Assembly (NCBI RefSeq): GCF_003173355.1
Contig: NZ_QGMY01000011.1
Location: forward strand, 106,295 to 170,294
Source of the DNA: Methanospirillum lacunae
GTDB taxonomy: Archaea; Halobacteriota; Methanomicrobia; Methanomicrobiales; Methanospirillaceae
Reading direction: 5' to 3'
Length of the DNA: 64,000 bases
The position numbers were made by a program, and so were the translations under genes. The notes under the pieces are model-generated. The model worked only from the letters and a program-made list of their open reading frames with translations, did not search any database and had not been told where the DNA came from. Shown here piece by piece: positions 55,314-64,000 of the stretch; within the stretch, counting starts at the first letter, position 1; each line of letters begins with the position of its first letter.

Positions 55314-56084
55314 ATGTTTAATAAACTAATATACTTTGATGAAGGATCTGCTATAGATTATCTTTACATAAAACATGGTGGTCAAATAAATCATTTAAAA
55401 GAAAAAAAAGAAGAAACTGATGAAAAAACTGTATTAGATGCCCAAGGTCAAATGGGTTTTGGAACAGGGATTTTATCGAACTTAATGCCCTTTTTGAAAG
55501 CAAATCTTGAGGTAAAAGGGGGTGTTGAATATAATAAAATTGGGGAATCAATAATTAGAACATTTGTTACCAACACTATTTTATCTGACTTTACTAATGA
55601 ACCCGATCTGGAAAATTCATTTATCAAACTAGAAGGATACAAGTTGAAGGCTTATCCCAATTCATTTTCTTATATTAAAATGTATTCTCCTTACTTTAGT
55701 ATGTTTAAAATTGAAACATTAAACGATATGCCGATAATTTTCCAAAAAATTGATGAGGCTTTAGAAAAAGGTAGGGGATATTATGAATTAATAGCAGAAG
55801 ATTCTGAAGGTACAAAGATACTTAAATTTAATTTAAAAGCATTTAGAAATAATTATTCTCTCGTTGATTTGACTAAAATGGATTTAACATACTTTGCAGT
55901 GAAAGTGGGAAAGATGAATGTTCATGATTTAGATCCTAAGAATGAATTTAATGTTACCCCTAATTTTGGAAGTAATGATATTGCTGATATTATTCATGAA
56001 GAAGATAATATTGGATTGGATTCAACATCAGATAACAATTTGTTAGATGTATATGATGTAATATTGGCAGGAATCCAACAATAA
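55314..56084 (+). CDS. DUF6414-like protein, first gene of the AAA operon
   Basis: The protein has 256 residues, with no signal peptide or strong membrane helix. A moderately hydrophobic Gly-rich stretch (GFGTGILSNLMPFLKANLEVKGG, about 49-71) resembles the corresponding part of DUF6414 proteins, which also begin with a K-x-I-Y-x-D-E/x pattern like KLIYFDEGSAIDYL here. This family link is tentative. The rest is mixed alpha/beta with an acidic C-terminus. The sequence is strongly AT-rich, unlike most of the window. The stop overlaps the AAA gene start by one base (TAATG), so the two products are made together and probably work together. Confidence 0.6.
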   Translation: MFNKLIYFDEGSAIDYLYIKHGGQINHLKEKKEETDEKTVLDAQGQMGFGTGILSNLMPFLKANLEVKGGVEYNKIGESIIRTFVTNTILSDFTNEPDLENSFIKLEGYKLKAYPNSFSYIKMYSPYFSMFKIETLNDMPIIFQKIDEALEKGRGYYELIAEDSEGTKILKFNLKAFRNNYSLVDLTKMDLTYFAVKVGKMNVHDLDPKNEFNVTPNFGSNDIADIIHEEDNIGLDSTSDNNLLDVYDVILAGIQQ

Positions 56085-57229
56085 TGGAAAAAATTGTTTT
56101 ATATTACGGTCCTAATATCGGATTTAAGAAGTACATTCAAGAAGAAACTGATGAATCTGACATTACAACTACCCTCTCATCAGTAGTTAGAAAAATCGAT
56201 GAATTTAAAAATATTTTCAAATTTATCTCTGAAAATCCTGACGAATCAAAAATCCAAGATATTCAACTTATTAGAGTTGGTAATCTAATTTCTTCTTCAG
56301 ATGAATATGCTGGTATTCAAGAGCATGCAATTTTAAATTTTGAGATTTTACTTTCTAAACTTGAAATAAAAAACATATATTTTCAAAATCCTCCAAAGCA
56401 CATATCAGATATATTTAATGCAAGTTATCCCGATATTACAGAGATTGAAAAATATTGCTATGTACCGATCGATGAACGAAAAATATATACTATACACGAA
56501 AATTTTGATAAGAGGATTATTGGTCAACCAAAGGCAAAAAAATCATTACTAAGATCATTAGTTCGCCTTACTTATCAAAAAAATAAAAAACCACTTGTAA
56601 TCCTTTTTTATGGCCCCTCTGGTGTTGGAAAAACAGAAACCGCAAAATATTTAGCAGAAATATTAGGTGGACAATTATTTAGAAAACAATTTTCAATGTT
56701 TCAAAATAATGATTATATATATTATTTATTTGGAGGAGAGCATTCTAAAAATAGTTTTGCGAAAGAAATTCTTGAAAGAGAAGCGAATGTTCTCCTATTA
56801 GATGAATTCGACAAAGTAAATCCATTATTTCACAGTGCTTTTTATCAATTGTTTGATGAAGGGATATTTGAAGATCAAAATTACAAAGTTAATGTCGGAG
56901 ATGCAGTTATTATCTGTACGTCAAATTATTTAGATGAGGATGAAATAAAAAAACAATTGGGGGACCCAATTTATTCACGAATAGAAGCCTGTATAAAATT
57001 TGATTCATTATCAACTGACAGTTTAAAAGGAATTATTGAACAGGAAATAGAGTTTGAGTGGAAAAAATTGCGCCAGGTAGATAAAAAGAAAATTGATAAA
57101 AATGAGGTGAAAAGCCACTTTTGTAATCATTTATCTAAATTTTCTAATGTACGAATAATTAAAAGTTCAATTAATTTAGCCATTTCAGAAAAAATATTAG
57201 AACGAATAATTGAAAGAAAAGGTAAATAA
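56084..57229 (+). CDS. ClpA/ClpB-type AAA+ ATPase
   Basis: The protein has 381 residues. The first 140 have no recognised fold. A single AAA+ module (about 143-375) follows, with RIIGQPKAKKSLLRSL preceding the Walker A GPSGVGKT (177-184), the Walker B VLLLDEFDK (236-244), sensor 1 in ICTSNYLDE and an arginine in the DPIYSRIEACIKF region, as in the second module of Clp ATPases (AAA_2). No peptidase-binding loop or second ATPase module is present. It is AT-rich like its partner. The most likely role is an ATP-driven remodeller or regulator within a two-gene defence-type unit. It converges on the helicase gene with only 5 bases between the stops. Confidence 0.82.
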   Translation: MEKIVLYYGPNIGFKKYIQEETDESDITTTLSSVVRKIDEFKNIFKFISENPDESKIQDIQLIRVGNLISSSDEYAGIQEHAILNFEILLSKLEIKNIYFQNPPKHISDIFNASYPDITEIEKYCYVPIDERKIYTIHENFDKRIIGQPKAKKSLLRSLVRLTYQKNKKPLVILFYGPSGVGKTETAKYLAEILGGQLFRKQFSMFQNNDYIYYLFGGEHSKNSFAKEILEREANVLLLDEFDKVNPLFHSAFYQLFDEGIFEDQNYKVNVGDAVIICTSNYLDEDEIKKQLGDPIYSRIEACIKFDSLSTDSLKGIIEQEIEFEWKKLRQVDKKKIDKNEVKSHFCNHLSKFSNVRIIKSSINLAISEKILERIIERKGK

Positions 57230-57234
57230 TAATA

Positions 57235-60200
57235 TCATCCTCCACTTCCAACCTTAACTTTCTTCATATATCCACCCGGAATCGATTCATCTAATTTCCA
57301 CACAATACTCATTGGCCTACTCCCTGAATACCTTTCATATTTCGCAGTTCCTAAACAAAGAAACGGTTGAGAAACATTCTGAATCTTATTAAATTCTCTC
57401 ACAAAGAGCAATACTCGACTCCCTTTCTCCTGGTGATGAATATATCTCTGACCAGTTGGAGAGGATTCTGATGTGGTACTCTGGGATTGCCAATGAAACA
57501 GAGTATCATTGATGGCATAATCGTGATACATCGTTGTCGATGAGAAGAATTTATCACTCTTATTCAACGTAATAAAGAACACATCGAGTTTCTTATCTTC
57601 AAAATAAACAACTCCTTCTCGTTTTCCTTTAGTACTCCAATGATCAGGAGAATAATGTCCAAGTCCAGCGAAAATCTGATCCCGTGAGTAGTACCCATGA
57701 AGTGAGAGTCCACAATCAAATCCTAAATCTAGCGGTTTCTCAACATACTGAATCGTATCCTCCAGATAATCCAATATTGAGAGAACTTCTGAAACCATCC
57801 ATTCACGCCTGAATAGTTCTTCAAATCCAGACATAAGAGAAGAATATCTCATCTCCTGAAGAGGCTTGGAATAAACCGAGTAATAGAGCATATTCAGATG
57901 AGATTGATATCCGATTTTTCTTCCCTCGACAAAATTAATATCCTTTTCCTGAAGAATCTGTCTGATAAAAAGAATAAATGAAACTGAATTGATATGACCG
58001 ATTTTTCGGGCAATTGACATCATCCATCTCTCCTCTTCCGGACTAATTCGCTCACAAAGACCTGCTTCAGCACACAATCCTCGAAAACTAGATTTACTAA
58101 ATAGTGCTTGTAAATCCAACCCATAATGCTCAAGAAATATCTTTAATGAAAGTGGCTTTCCGGTTTCTTCTTCAAACCGGGATATCTTTTCGACTAGGAC
58201 ATTTCTTCGGAGAAGTGAACGTTCAATATGTGAGAGGACGGTTTCGCGTGCAACCTTCTCAAGAGTAATGAAACAACCACGAGGAAGAAGATATACTCCG
58301 TTCTCGACCTGTTCTGATATAGGGGTGGTTCCTTCAGCGGTCAATGCCTTGAACTTGGTATCAAATCGGTAATTCGTATGCTGCCGACCAACAAAATCCA
58401 GAACCGTGAGACATTCCTTTCCTTCACAAATTCGAAGGCCTCTTCCGAGCTGTTGAAGAAAAATGGTCATACTTTCGGTTGGTCTGAGAAAGAGAACAGT
58501 ATTCACTTCCGGAATATCAACCCCTTCATTGTAGAGATCAACGACAAAAATAAACCGAATCTCCCCATTCACGAGTTGTGATTGAATTGAATTCCTGGTT
58601 TTCTGATCACTTTCCCCGGTGAGGTACCCAGAAGGGATACCAATCTCATTAAAAGTATTACACATGAAGACGGCATGGTCAATACTGACACAGAATCCAA
58701 GACCAATTACTGTGTTGATATCTGTTACATATCGATTAAGGGACGTTGCGATATGTTCTGCCCTCTGGAGATTTCCTGTGTATCGCTTCGATAATGTCTG
58801 TTTATCGTATCCTCCCTGTGACCAACTTACATCTTCAAGATTAACAGTATCTGTTATCCCAAAATAATGAAAGGGAGCGAGAAGATTTCTATCAATCGCT
58901 TCGGGAAGACGGATTTCTGCGGCTATCTTTCCATCAAAGTAAGCAAGAATATCAAGCTCATCCATTCTCTCCGGTGTCGCCGTCAATCCAACAAGAATCT
59001 TTGGATGGTAATATTGCAAAAGGGTTTGATACGAGGCTGCAGCCGCATGATGAAACTCATCAACAATGATATAATCGTAATAATCAGAAGAAGTTAGGGT
59101 ATTGAATTTCGTGCTATTGAATGTCTGAATCGAGATAAAGCAATGATCAATATGTGGTGGAATTATTCCCCGAATACAGAGATCACCAAAGTTTGGATCC
59201 CGCATGATCACCCGAAACCGACTGAGGCTCTGCTTTAATATCTCCTCCCGATGAGCAACAAAGAGAAGGCGGGCATGTGGATTTCCATTCCGAACGAAAT
59301 TTCGAAAGTCAAATGCCGATATGATTGTCTTTCCTGTCCCTGTTGCCGCAACAATCAGATTACGATATCGACCATGAACCTCTCGCTCTACAATCAGTCG
59401 TTCTAATATCTCCTTCTGATAGAAATATGGAACAATATCAAACAGAATTGGAAGGTCATCATCTCCAGATTTTCCTTTTTGTCGATTCAATGCCTCCTGT
59501 AAGATAGACTTGTCATTTTCTTTATAGGGAACGAATTCCGGATTATCCCAATAACTCTCAAATGAGATACATATCTTTTGGAGAATGTCTCCTGCATCCT
59601 TTTCTGTAAGTTTCACATTCCACTCAAGACCACTAGTTATTGCAGGATTTGAAAGATTTGAAGAGCCAACATAAGCGGACGAAAACCCAGATTTACGATA
59701 GAAATAGTATGCCTTCGCATGTAATCTGGTCCGCTCAGTGTCATAGGAGATACGAACCTCTGTATTTGGGAGGGTTGAAAGGAATTCAATAGCCTTGAGA
59801 TCAGTTGCCCCAATATACGAGGTGGTGATGACCCGAAGATGTCCATGGTTGCAGAAATTGGAGAGTTCATCCATCAACAATCTGATGCCGCTCCATTTGA
59901 TGAACGAAACAAGCATATCGATCCGATCTGCAGATCCGATCTCTGCTTTCAGCTCCTGAAGTAAACTGGGTTCATTATGTGATCCAGTAAAGAGGCTACT
60001 TTGAGAGAGGGAGGATTTTGGACGAAGAAATGAAGATGACCTTCTTTCATCTCCTCTTCTATCCGTTACCGATAGGAGAATTTCTCCTTCAGGAGATATC
60101 TGGCATTTATTCAGAGATGCTTCGCCAGTCCAGATCGATAACAGATTGATGATCTCATTACAACGATCTATCTGATCTTTTACCGGCTGGTTTTTTTCTT

Positions 60201-60372
60201 CTAATACAGTGAGGGATTTTTTGAGCACAGGAGTAAGGTAATGAGAAAGGAGAGAGGGAATATCTTCAGATTCATGAATGGAGATGGCATCGTATTGTTG
60301 ATCAGTACTTTTTAGGTTCTGCAAATACTGATTAATGACCTGCTCATAAAGGCCTTGAGGCAATCTTTTCAT
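57235..60372 (-). CDS. PLD-nuclease/superfamily 2 helicase/DUF3427 protein
   Basis: The protein has 1045 residues. A phospholipase-D-type domain (about 135-275) carries the H-x-K motif (H218, K220 in LHAKAYYFYR) and GSSNLSNPAI. A superfamily 2 helicase follows: Q-like YFYQKEIL, Walker A ATGTGKT (343-349), Walker B/DEAH variant VDEFHH (437-442), motif III LTATP, and motif VI QQLGRGLR. The C-terminal about 280 residues match DUF3427 (DIFFITLNKSDKFFSSTTMYHDYAINDTLFHWQSQS region). Similar fusions are common in defence islands and are presumed nucleic-acid restriction enzymes. It is convergent with the AAA operon, and its base composition is intermediate. Confidence 0.88.
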   Translation of the reverse strand: MKRLPQGLYEQVINQYLQNLKSTDQQYDAISIHESEDIPSLLSHYLTPVLKKSLTVLEEKNQPVKDQIDRCNEIINLLSIWTGEASLNKCQISPEGEILLSVTDRRGDERRSSSFLRPKSSLSQSSLFTGSHNEPSLLQELKAEIGSADRIDMLVSFIKWSGIRLLMDELSNFCNHGHLRVITTSYIGATDLKAIEFLSTLPNTEVRISYDTERTRLHAKAYYFYRKSGFSSAYVGSSNLSNPAITSGLEWNVKLTEKDAGDILQKICISFESYWDNPEFVPYKENDKSILQEALNRQKGKSGDDDLPILFDIVPYFYQKEILERLIVEREVHGRYRNLIVAATGTGKTIISAFDFRNFVRNGNPHARLLFVAHREEILKQSLSRFRVIMRDPNFGDLCIRGIIPPHIDHCFISIQTFNSTKFNTLTSSDYYDYIIVDEFHHAAAASYQTLLQYYHPKILVGLTATPERMDELDILAYFDGKIAAEIRLPEAIDRNLLAPFHYFGITDTVNLEDVSWSQGGYDKQTLSKRYTGNLQRAEHIATSLNRYVTDINTVIGLGFCVSIDHAVFMCNTFNEIGIPSGYLTGESDQKTRNSIQSQLVNGEIRFIFVVDLYNEGVDIPEVNTVLFLRPTESMTIFLQQLGRGLRICEGKECLTVLDFVGRQHTNYRFDTKFKALTAEGTTPISEQVENGVYLLPRGCFITLEKVARETVLSHIERSLLRRNVLVEKISRFEEETGKPLSLKIFLEHYGLDLQALFSKSSFRGLCAEAGLCERISPEEERWMMSIARKIGHINSVSFILFIRQILQEKDINFVEGRKIGYQSHLNMLYYSVYSKPLQEMRYSSLMSGFEELFRREWMVSEVLSILDYLEDTIQYVEKPLDLGFDCGLSLHGYYSRDQIFAGLGHYSPDHWSTKGKREGVVYFEDKKLDVFFITLNKSDKFFSSTTMYHDYAINDTLFHWQSQSTTSESSPTGQRYIHHQEKGSRVLLFVREFNKIQNVSQPFLCLGTAKYERYSGSRPMSIVWKLDESIPGGYMKKVKVGSGG

Positions 60373-60571
60373 GGTTTGATGGAGATTTGATGGATAAATT
60401 AACTAATTATTCGAAAATCAGTCTCATTTCTAGAAATGATAATATCCACCTGTAATAATGAGATGATGCTGTTGAGGGTATTATGGATTTTTAAATGAAC
60501 CGGGAATTTTAAACTCCTCAAAAGCGGTCCAGATACTAACCATGAATTGATCCAATAAAAAAAGGAGTAAT

Positions 60572-61402
60572 TTATCCTTTCTGATAATCGTACTCCACAG
60601 TCCCGGGAAGAAGTGTTAAATCACTGACAAAATGTACTCCTGATACAACTTTTTTCACCGGGAGATCAGCAACCGGTGCCAGGGCATGCCTGAAAAGCTC
60701 AAGATCTGTCGGACCGGTCCAGGCACCGTGGACCGTAACATTACCTAGATGATACTTTACTAATTGGTGGATCTTCGGGCTGCCATCCACATCAGGAATG
60801 ACTTTTATCAGGTAATTTGGAGTATCTTCAAGATATTTTTTGATATCATCGGTGGGCAGAGCCTGCCATTTGTATCCCATCGTACCCCTGGCAACTTCGA
60901 GTTCTCCATAAAAGAGCCTTCCAACGAGGGTGTCTCTGCTTACCGGATCAACTCCCAGTGAAGGACGACCTAATTTTTTGGGAAATCCCCATATTTCCCT
61001 TCCTGCTAGAATGGCAGGTTCATTATCCAGGTACATGGAGAGAACAAAGAGCCCACGGGTTCCGTTGAATTCAACCGGGATAACCTGTCCTGATTCGGTA
61101 TAATCGCCAAGCCCAGATGAGTCCGGCATTCTGATGAACTCATACTTCACTACCGGCTCTGTCACCTTCAGGGGATATGGGACTACTTTTTCCAGGGCAG
61201 CAGGATCTGTCTCATACGTAATAATGAAATATTCCCGGTTATTGAACTGGTTCGGGGGGGCAGGATATGCAGGACTGTTGATTGGCATGCCCAGTGTTTT
61301 ATTATCGATCTTTTGTTCTACAGAAGCAACAGTTGTGGTTGTGAGCTGAAGCAGTATCAGAATCAACGACCCGGCGAGGAATATCTGCATGACTGGATCC
61401 AT
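60572..61402 (-). CDS. Acetoacetate decarboxylase-family protein with signal peptide
   Basis: The protein has 276 residues. The N-terminus MDPVMQIFLAGSLILILLQL looks like a signal peptide or anchor and is not part of the family domain. From residue about 38 the ADC fold follows: VVPYPLKVTEP, VLSMYLDNEPAILAGREIWGFPKKLGRP with the catalytic Lys pair K142/K143 (the first corresponds to the Schiff-base lysine of Clostridium ADC), and GAWTGPTDLELF near the end. Family enzymes decarboxylate acetoacetate or act in related aldol chemistry. An exported member is unusual. No partner gene is adjacent. Confidence 0.85.
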   Translation of the reverse strand: MDPVMQIFLAGSLILILLQLTTTTVASVEQKIDNKTLGMPINSPAYPAPPNQFNNREYFIITYETDPAALEKVVPYPLKVTEPVVKYEFIRMPDSSGLGDYTESGQVIPVEFNGTRGLFVLSMYLDNEPAILAGREIWGFPKKLGRPSLGVDPVSRDTLVGRLFYGELEVARGTMGYKWQALPTDDIKKYLEDTPNYLIKVIPDVDGSPKIHQLVKYHLGNVTVHGAWTGPTDLELFRHALAPVADLPVKKVVSGVHFVSDLTLLPGTVEYDYQKG

Positions 61403-61549
61403 ACCCCTCTATGTGCTCATGTGATAGATGAAAGTATTGGGTGGATTCCTGGTATTTTTGTGCGTACGGTGAATGATACAGGAAGGTGAAATTGTAGTAT
61501 TCTTTGGTGTAAAACATGAACTCTTTCAGGCATGTTTCACGTAGGGTCT

Positions 61550-61981
61550 TTATCCTTCTTTCATGAAAGGACAGAACCTGTTCCCACAACCCGGACATAG
61601 AAATCGTGTACTGGTCACTGCTGCTAGAGCTAAGCACACCAGGAAGATGAACATCAGAACTGGTGATGCGAACAATGAAGGGATGGGAGGCAGGAATAGT
61701 ATGGCAAAAAGAAACCCGGAGATGACGAGATTTCCGGTAGTATATGGTCTAGGAGCTACTTTCCACAATTGTGCGAAATATCCGGGGAGGATGTGAACAC
61801 AGGTGCCTTTGATTGGGCATAATGCACAAAAAAACCGGGTAATAAATATTCCTGCGATAACTGCCAGAAGGAGATACCCACCTGCCATGTATTGTGATCG
61901 TAAAGCGATGGCATAAAACCCGTCTAGTACGGCAGCAACTCCGAGAATCAGGCCAATAACTCCAAATGTTGTCTTATTCAT
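61550..61981 (-). CDS. Small membrane protein with two cysteine clusters
   Basis: The protein has 143 residues and four hydrophobic segments. Cysteine motifs lie at the membrane edge: CALCPIKGTC after the second segment and CPGCGNRFCP near the C-terminus. They could bind a metal or iron-sulfur cluster or form disulfides. The CPxxGxC arrangement recalls membrane ferredoxin-like (NapH/CcoG) proteins, but the spacing is not the standard C-x2-C-x2-C-x3-C. I do not recognise the family. It lies upstream of the ADC-like gene on the same strand, separated by about 150 bases. Confidence 0.65.
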   Translation of the reverse strand: MNKTTFGVIGLILGVAAVLDGFYAIALRSQYMAGGYLLLAVIAGIFITRFFCALCPIKGTCVHILPGYFAQLWKVAPRPYTTGNLVISGFLFAILFLPPIPSLFASPVLMFIFLVCLALAAVTSTRFLCPGCGNRFCPFMKEG

Positions 61982-62442
61982 ACTAGAATTAAGCCATCAG
62001 ATTAAAAAAATGATCCCTTTGAATCCCGGTTTTGAGCCGTGAAACCGATGATCATCAAAGGATGGTTCTGAATATTCTCCTCAGTATGACACGAATTCAG
62101 CCTGAGATATCGTAACTGGCCTAATCAGAGTATCATCTATCCAAGTTTCCCGGATAATGGTTCATTACCTGGAGTTCTCTGATTGATGGATGATATCTGG
62201 TTTGTTCTAGGATAGAAGGAACGATTGTCCGATTTGAATAATATTTTTTCTGGGATATGTACTTGGTATGATACAGTTTTTGGAACGACTGATAAGACGT
62301 ATATACTCTCCTCCCTAACGAAAGGTCGTCTCTGATATGTGAGAAACATTTTCTTATTATATTGAAAATGTATCCCAGGAAATTATTTCGGGATTGCAGG
62401 ACATCGATAATCAAATCGTATCAAATTTAGAGGGGGAAACAC
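61982..62442. other. 461-base intergenic region with promoter for the secreted ComEC-like gene
   Basis: GTATATAC at 62299-62306 is a good TATA element for the rightward gene and would give a leader of about 110 bases. A GAGGGGG ribosome site ends 6 bases before the ATG at 62443. A minus-strand frame across 62133-62414 is rich in Tyr/Ser/Lys with no ribosome site and is not accepted. Nothing else is recognised. Confidence 0.5.
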
Positions 62443-63618
62443 ATGAAATCAGTTCATAAATTCTACATCCCATTTTTCGTCATTATCCTGTGTGCTTTTG
62501 TGGTAACTCTGGTTACTGCTGATGGGTACGGAGTACTTGATTCAGGAACAGCCGGATCTGCAAATGTCATGAGTTCGTCATCAGGGGTTGGAGAAAATGT
62601 GATGAATACCTTACCTTCTGTAGGCGAATCGGGAAATGTTATAAACCCGTCTTCGGTAAATCTGAAGAATAGTACTATCCTCAATACCTTACCTTCAGTC
62701 GATAACAATGGGGATGTAATAAATCCATCAACTGATGGTCTGGCAAATGTCATGAATTCGTTACCATCTGAAAAAAAAGCAGACCCTGGATCAAACGATC
62801 TGAAGGTATACTATCTGAATACGAGTCATGGCGATGCAACATTGCTTGAATCCTCAGGTCATTTTATGATCATCGATGCCGGTGACACCCGGGACTCTTC
62901 TGCAGTTATTAATTATCTGGATACCACTGGTGTCAAAACGCTTGATTATGCCATTGCCACCAATCTTGATGAAAGCGCTATCGGTGGAATGACAAATATT
63001 ATGGAAAAATTCCCGGTTTCGATATTCAGCGGTCCAAGCAATTCTTTTTCATCCCCTACGTATGACGAGATCAAAACGATGATAGACGAAAAGGGAGTTG
63101 GCTTTGAACAGGCTGCTTCAGGTGTCAGTCTTCCCTTTGGAGATACATCTGTTCAATTCATAAGCACTTCGACTTCAGAAATAAATGCTTCTGATAATGC
63201 CTTATCTGTTTTAGTGAAAACCGGTAGTGTGACATTCCTCTTTACCGGAAATCAAAATCTTGGTCTGTCACCAGCAACTTTCTGGGCTGTTCCCAATAAG
63301 GATGTTCAGGGTTCTCTTGCATCATTATCTGAGATCGCTCCGGAGGTTCTGGTTATCAATCCAGGAGATTCAGGAATTAATAATACAACTCTGGATACTC
63401 TCAAAAAATTGAAGATTGATCCTTTGCTGACCAATGTCGATGGGAATATTGTTGTTACATCAGATGGCAATGAGTATCAGATCAGTACCGGTTCGGGAAA
63501 AAGCTTCAAAAAACCGGTTCCCGAAGGTACCCCTACATATCAGGCGTCACCGGTGACGAATGTAACCTCTTCTGATGCTCATTTACTAAACGGAGTAGCA
63601 ACGAATTCCGTGATATGA
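62443..63618 (+). CDS. Secreted ComEC-like metallo-beta-lactamase pseudoenzyme
   Basis: The protein has 391 residues and a signal peptide (MKSVHKFYIPFFVIILCAFV, ends VTADG). Residues about 30-110 are a low-complexity Ser/Asn/Gly region with repeated motifs (NVMxxLPS, NVINPSS, three or four times). From about 120 on the fold follows the ComEC/Rec2 C-terminal hydrolase: SHGDATLLESSGHFMIIDAGDT, DSSAVINYLDTTGVKTLDYAIAT, then SALSV-type SDNALSVLVKTGSVTFLFTGN. At the metal site the usual T-H-x-D-x-D-H-I-G-G reads TNLDESAIGG, so the metal-binding histidines are lost. It is probably a non-catalytic surface protein. Confidence 0.75.
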   Translation: MKSVHKFYIPFFVIILCAFVVTLVTADGYGVLDSGTAGSANVMSSSSGVGENVMNTLPSVGESGNVINPSSVNLKNSTILNTLPSVDNNGDVINPSTDGLANVMNSLPSEKKADPGSNDLKVYYLNTSHGDATLLESSGHFMIIDAGDTRDSSAVINYLDTTGVKTLDYAIATNLDESAIGGMTNIMEKFPVSIFSGPSNSFSSPTYDEIKTMIDEKGVGFEQAASGVSLPFGDTSVQFISTSTSEINASDNALSVLVKTGSVTFLFTGNQNLGLSPATFWAVPNKDVQGSLASLSEIAPEVLVINPGDSGINNTTLDTLKKLKIDPLLTNVDGNIVVTSDGNEYQISTGSGKSFKKPVPEGTPTYQASPVTNVTSSDAHLLNGVATNSVI

Positions 63619-64000
63619 GGAGCATACCGATTCACCTTTTTTTGTCATCCCCCTGATGAATTCAGATAACATTTCGTAAAATTATCCTAATCATCCAAAG
63701 TGAACTGTCTTCGTACTACCGATTACCCTCGGAGACAATGGCGGTTGAACTGGGTTAGTCGGTCCATTCTGGTCTGGTTTTTTCTTTGATCTCGGAGAGG
63801 AGGTAACGGATGATTCCATGAATGGGAAAGGCGACGAGGTCCGGTCCTTCTGAAGGCTTGCGAACCGCTGGAAAAGGACTTTGGGGATGGTAGTTTCCTG
63901 GTTAATATTGTGATATTTTTTTTATTGACCTTTGTACCCTGACTTTGCCACTTTGACTTTCAAGTCTCAATGAGCTCATCCACTAACACGATCAAATTTG
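63619..64000. other. End of window, no intact gene; coding remnant on minus strand
   Basis: On the minus strand a 48-codon frame without start (63755-63901) ends FPIHGIIRYLLSEIKEKTRPEWTD and has the codon character of a real C-terminus, but stops block it upstream. It may be the remains of a larger gene. The last 100 bases contain T-rich sequence and no recognisable gene. Confidence 0.3.

Noticed and set aside
62133..62414. Minus-strand 93-residue frame before the ComEC-like gene
   Set aside because: It has no ribosome site and no family pattern, and it lies across the promoter and leader of the rightward gene.

Overview
The window is about 64 kb of archaeal chromosome from a hydrogenotrophic methanogen of the Methanomicrobiales. 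The best guess is Methanospirillum or a close relative; this is an inference from gene content, not a database match. The support is the F420 gene cofD, the archaeal DNA polymerase D large subunit, archaeal-type AspRS, CDC48, RadB, archaeal mevalonate-pathway genes, a type III RuBisCO, several TATA-like promoters, and very large secreted PKD-domain proteins.

Positions 1-18,000 hold the 3' end of a RuBisCO gene and two groups of cell-envelope glycan genes. The first group (408-3627) is a polyprenyl-phosphate mannosyltransferase-like GT2, a flippase-like UPF0104 protein and a DUF2079 protein. The second (12153-17976) is two DUF2298 paralogues and a second DUF2079 protein. Between them lie dapF, an ion-channel-like protein that has lost its selectivity filter, a TPR protein, a secreted beta-helix protein, radB, larC and cdc48.

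Positions 18,000-26,500 are mostly metabolic and informational: an acyl-CoA ligase, a membrane-anchored winged-helix protein with a small partner, a core methionine synthase, aspS, a 5'-deoxyadenosine-type deaminase, cofD and an HD phosphohydrolase. Positions 26,500-38,150 encode three very large secreted proteins on the minus strand. They are built from PKD domains, YVTN/TolB-like beta-propellers and a roughly 100-residue beta module, and all three end in the same C-terminal domain. One contains a 294-bp tandem array of nearly identical PKD units.

Positions 38,500-48,800 hold a tightly overlapping ubiX-ubiD-aconitase X operon, which matches the archaeal mevalonate route through trans-anhydromevalonate phosphate. 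It is followed by a membrane DnaJ/TPR protein, polymerase D DP2 with a mini-intein in its catalytic centre, a SufS-like cysteine desulfurase, a secreted protein and tRNA-Leu(CAA).

From 48,800 to the end the window is accessory in character. It is gene-poor with decayed genes (a TPR-like gene broken by a frameshift and an in-frame TAG, and a HicB-like stub), a GNAT, an AT-rich LysE exporter, a PK-alpha/beta-like protein and a hydrolase. An AT-rich two-gene operon (a DUF6414-like protein plus a ClpA/B-type AAA+ ATPase) follows, preceded by nested palindromes and facing a PLD-nuclease/helicase/DUF3427 protein. This is the best candidate for an undescribed, probably defensive, system. The tail holds a secreted acetoacetate-decarboxylase homologue, a Cys-rich membrane protein and a secreted ComEC-like metallo-beta-lactamase pseudoenzyme.
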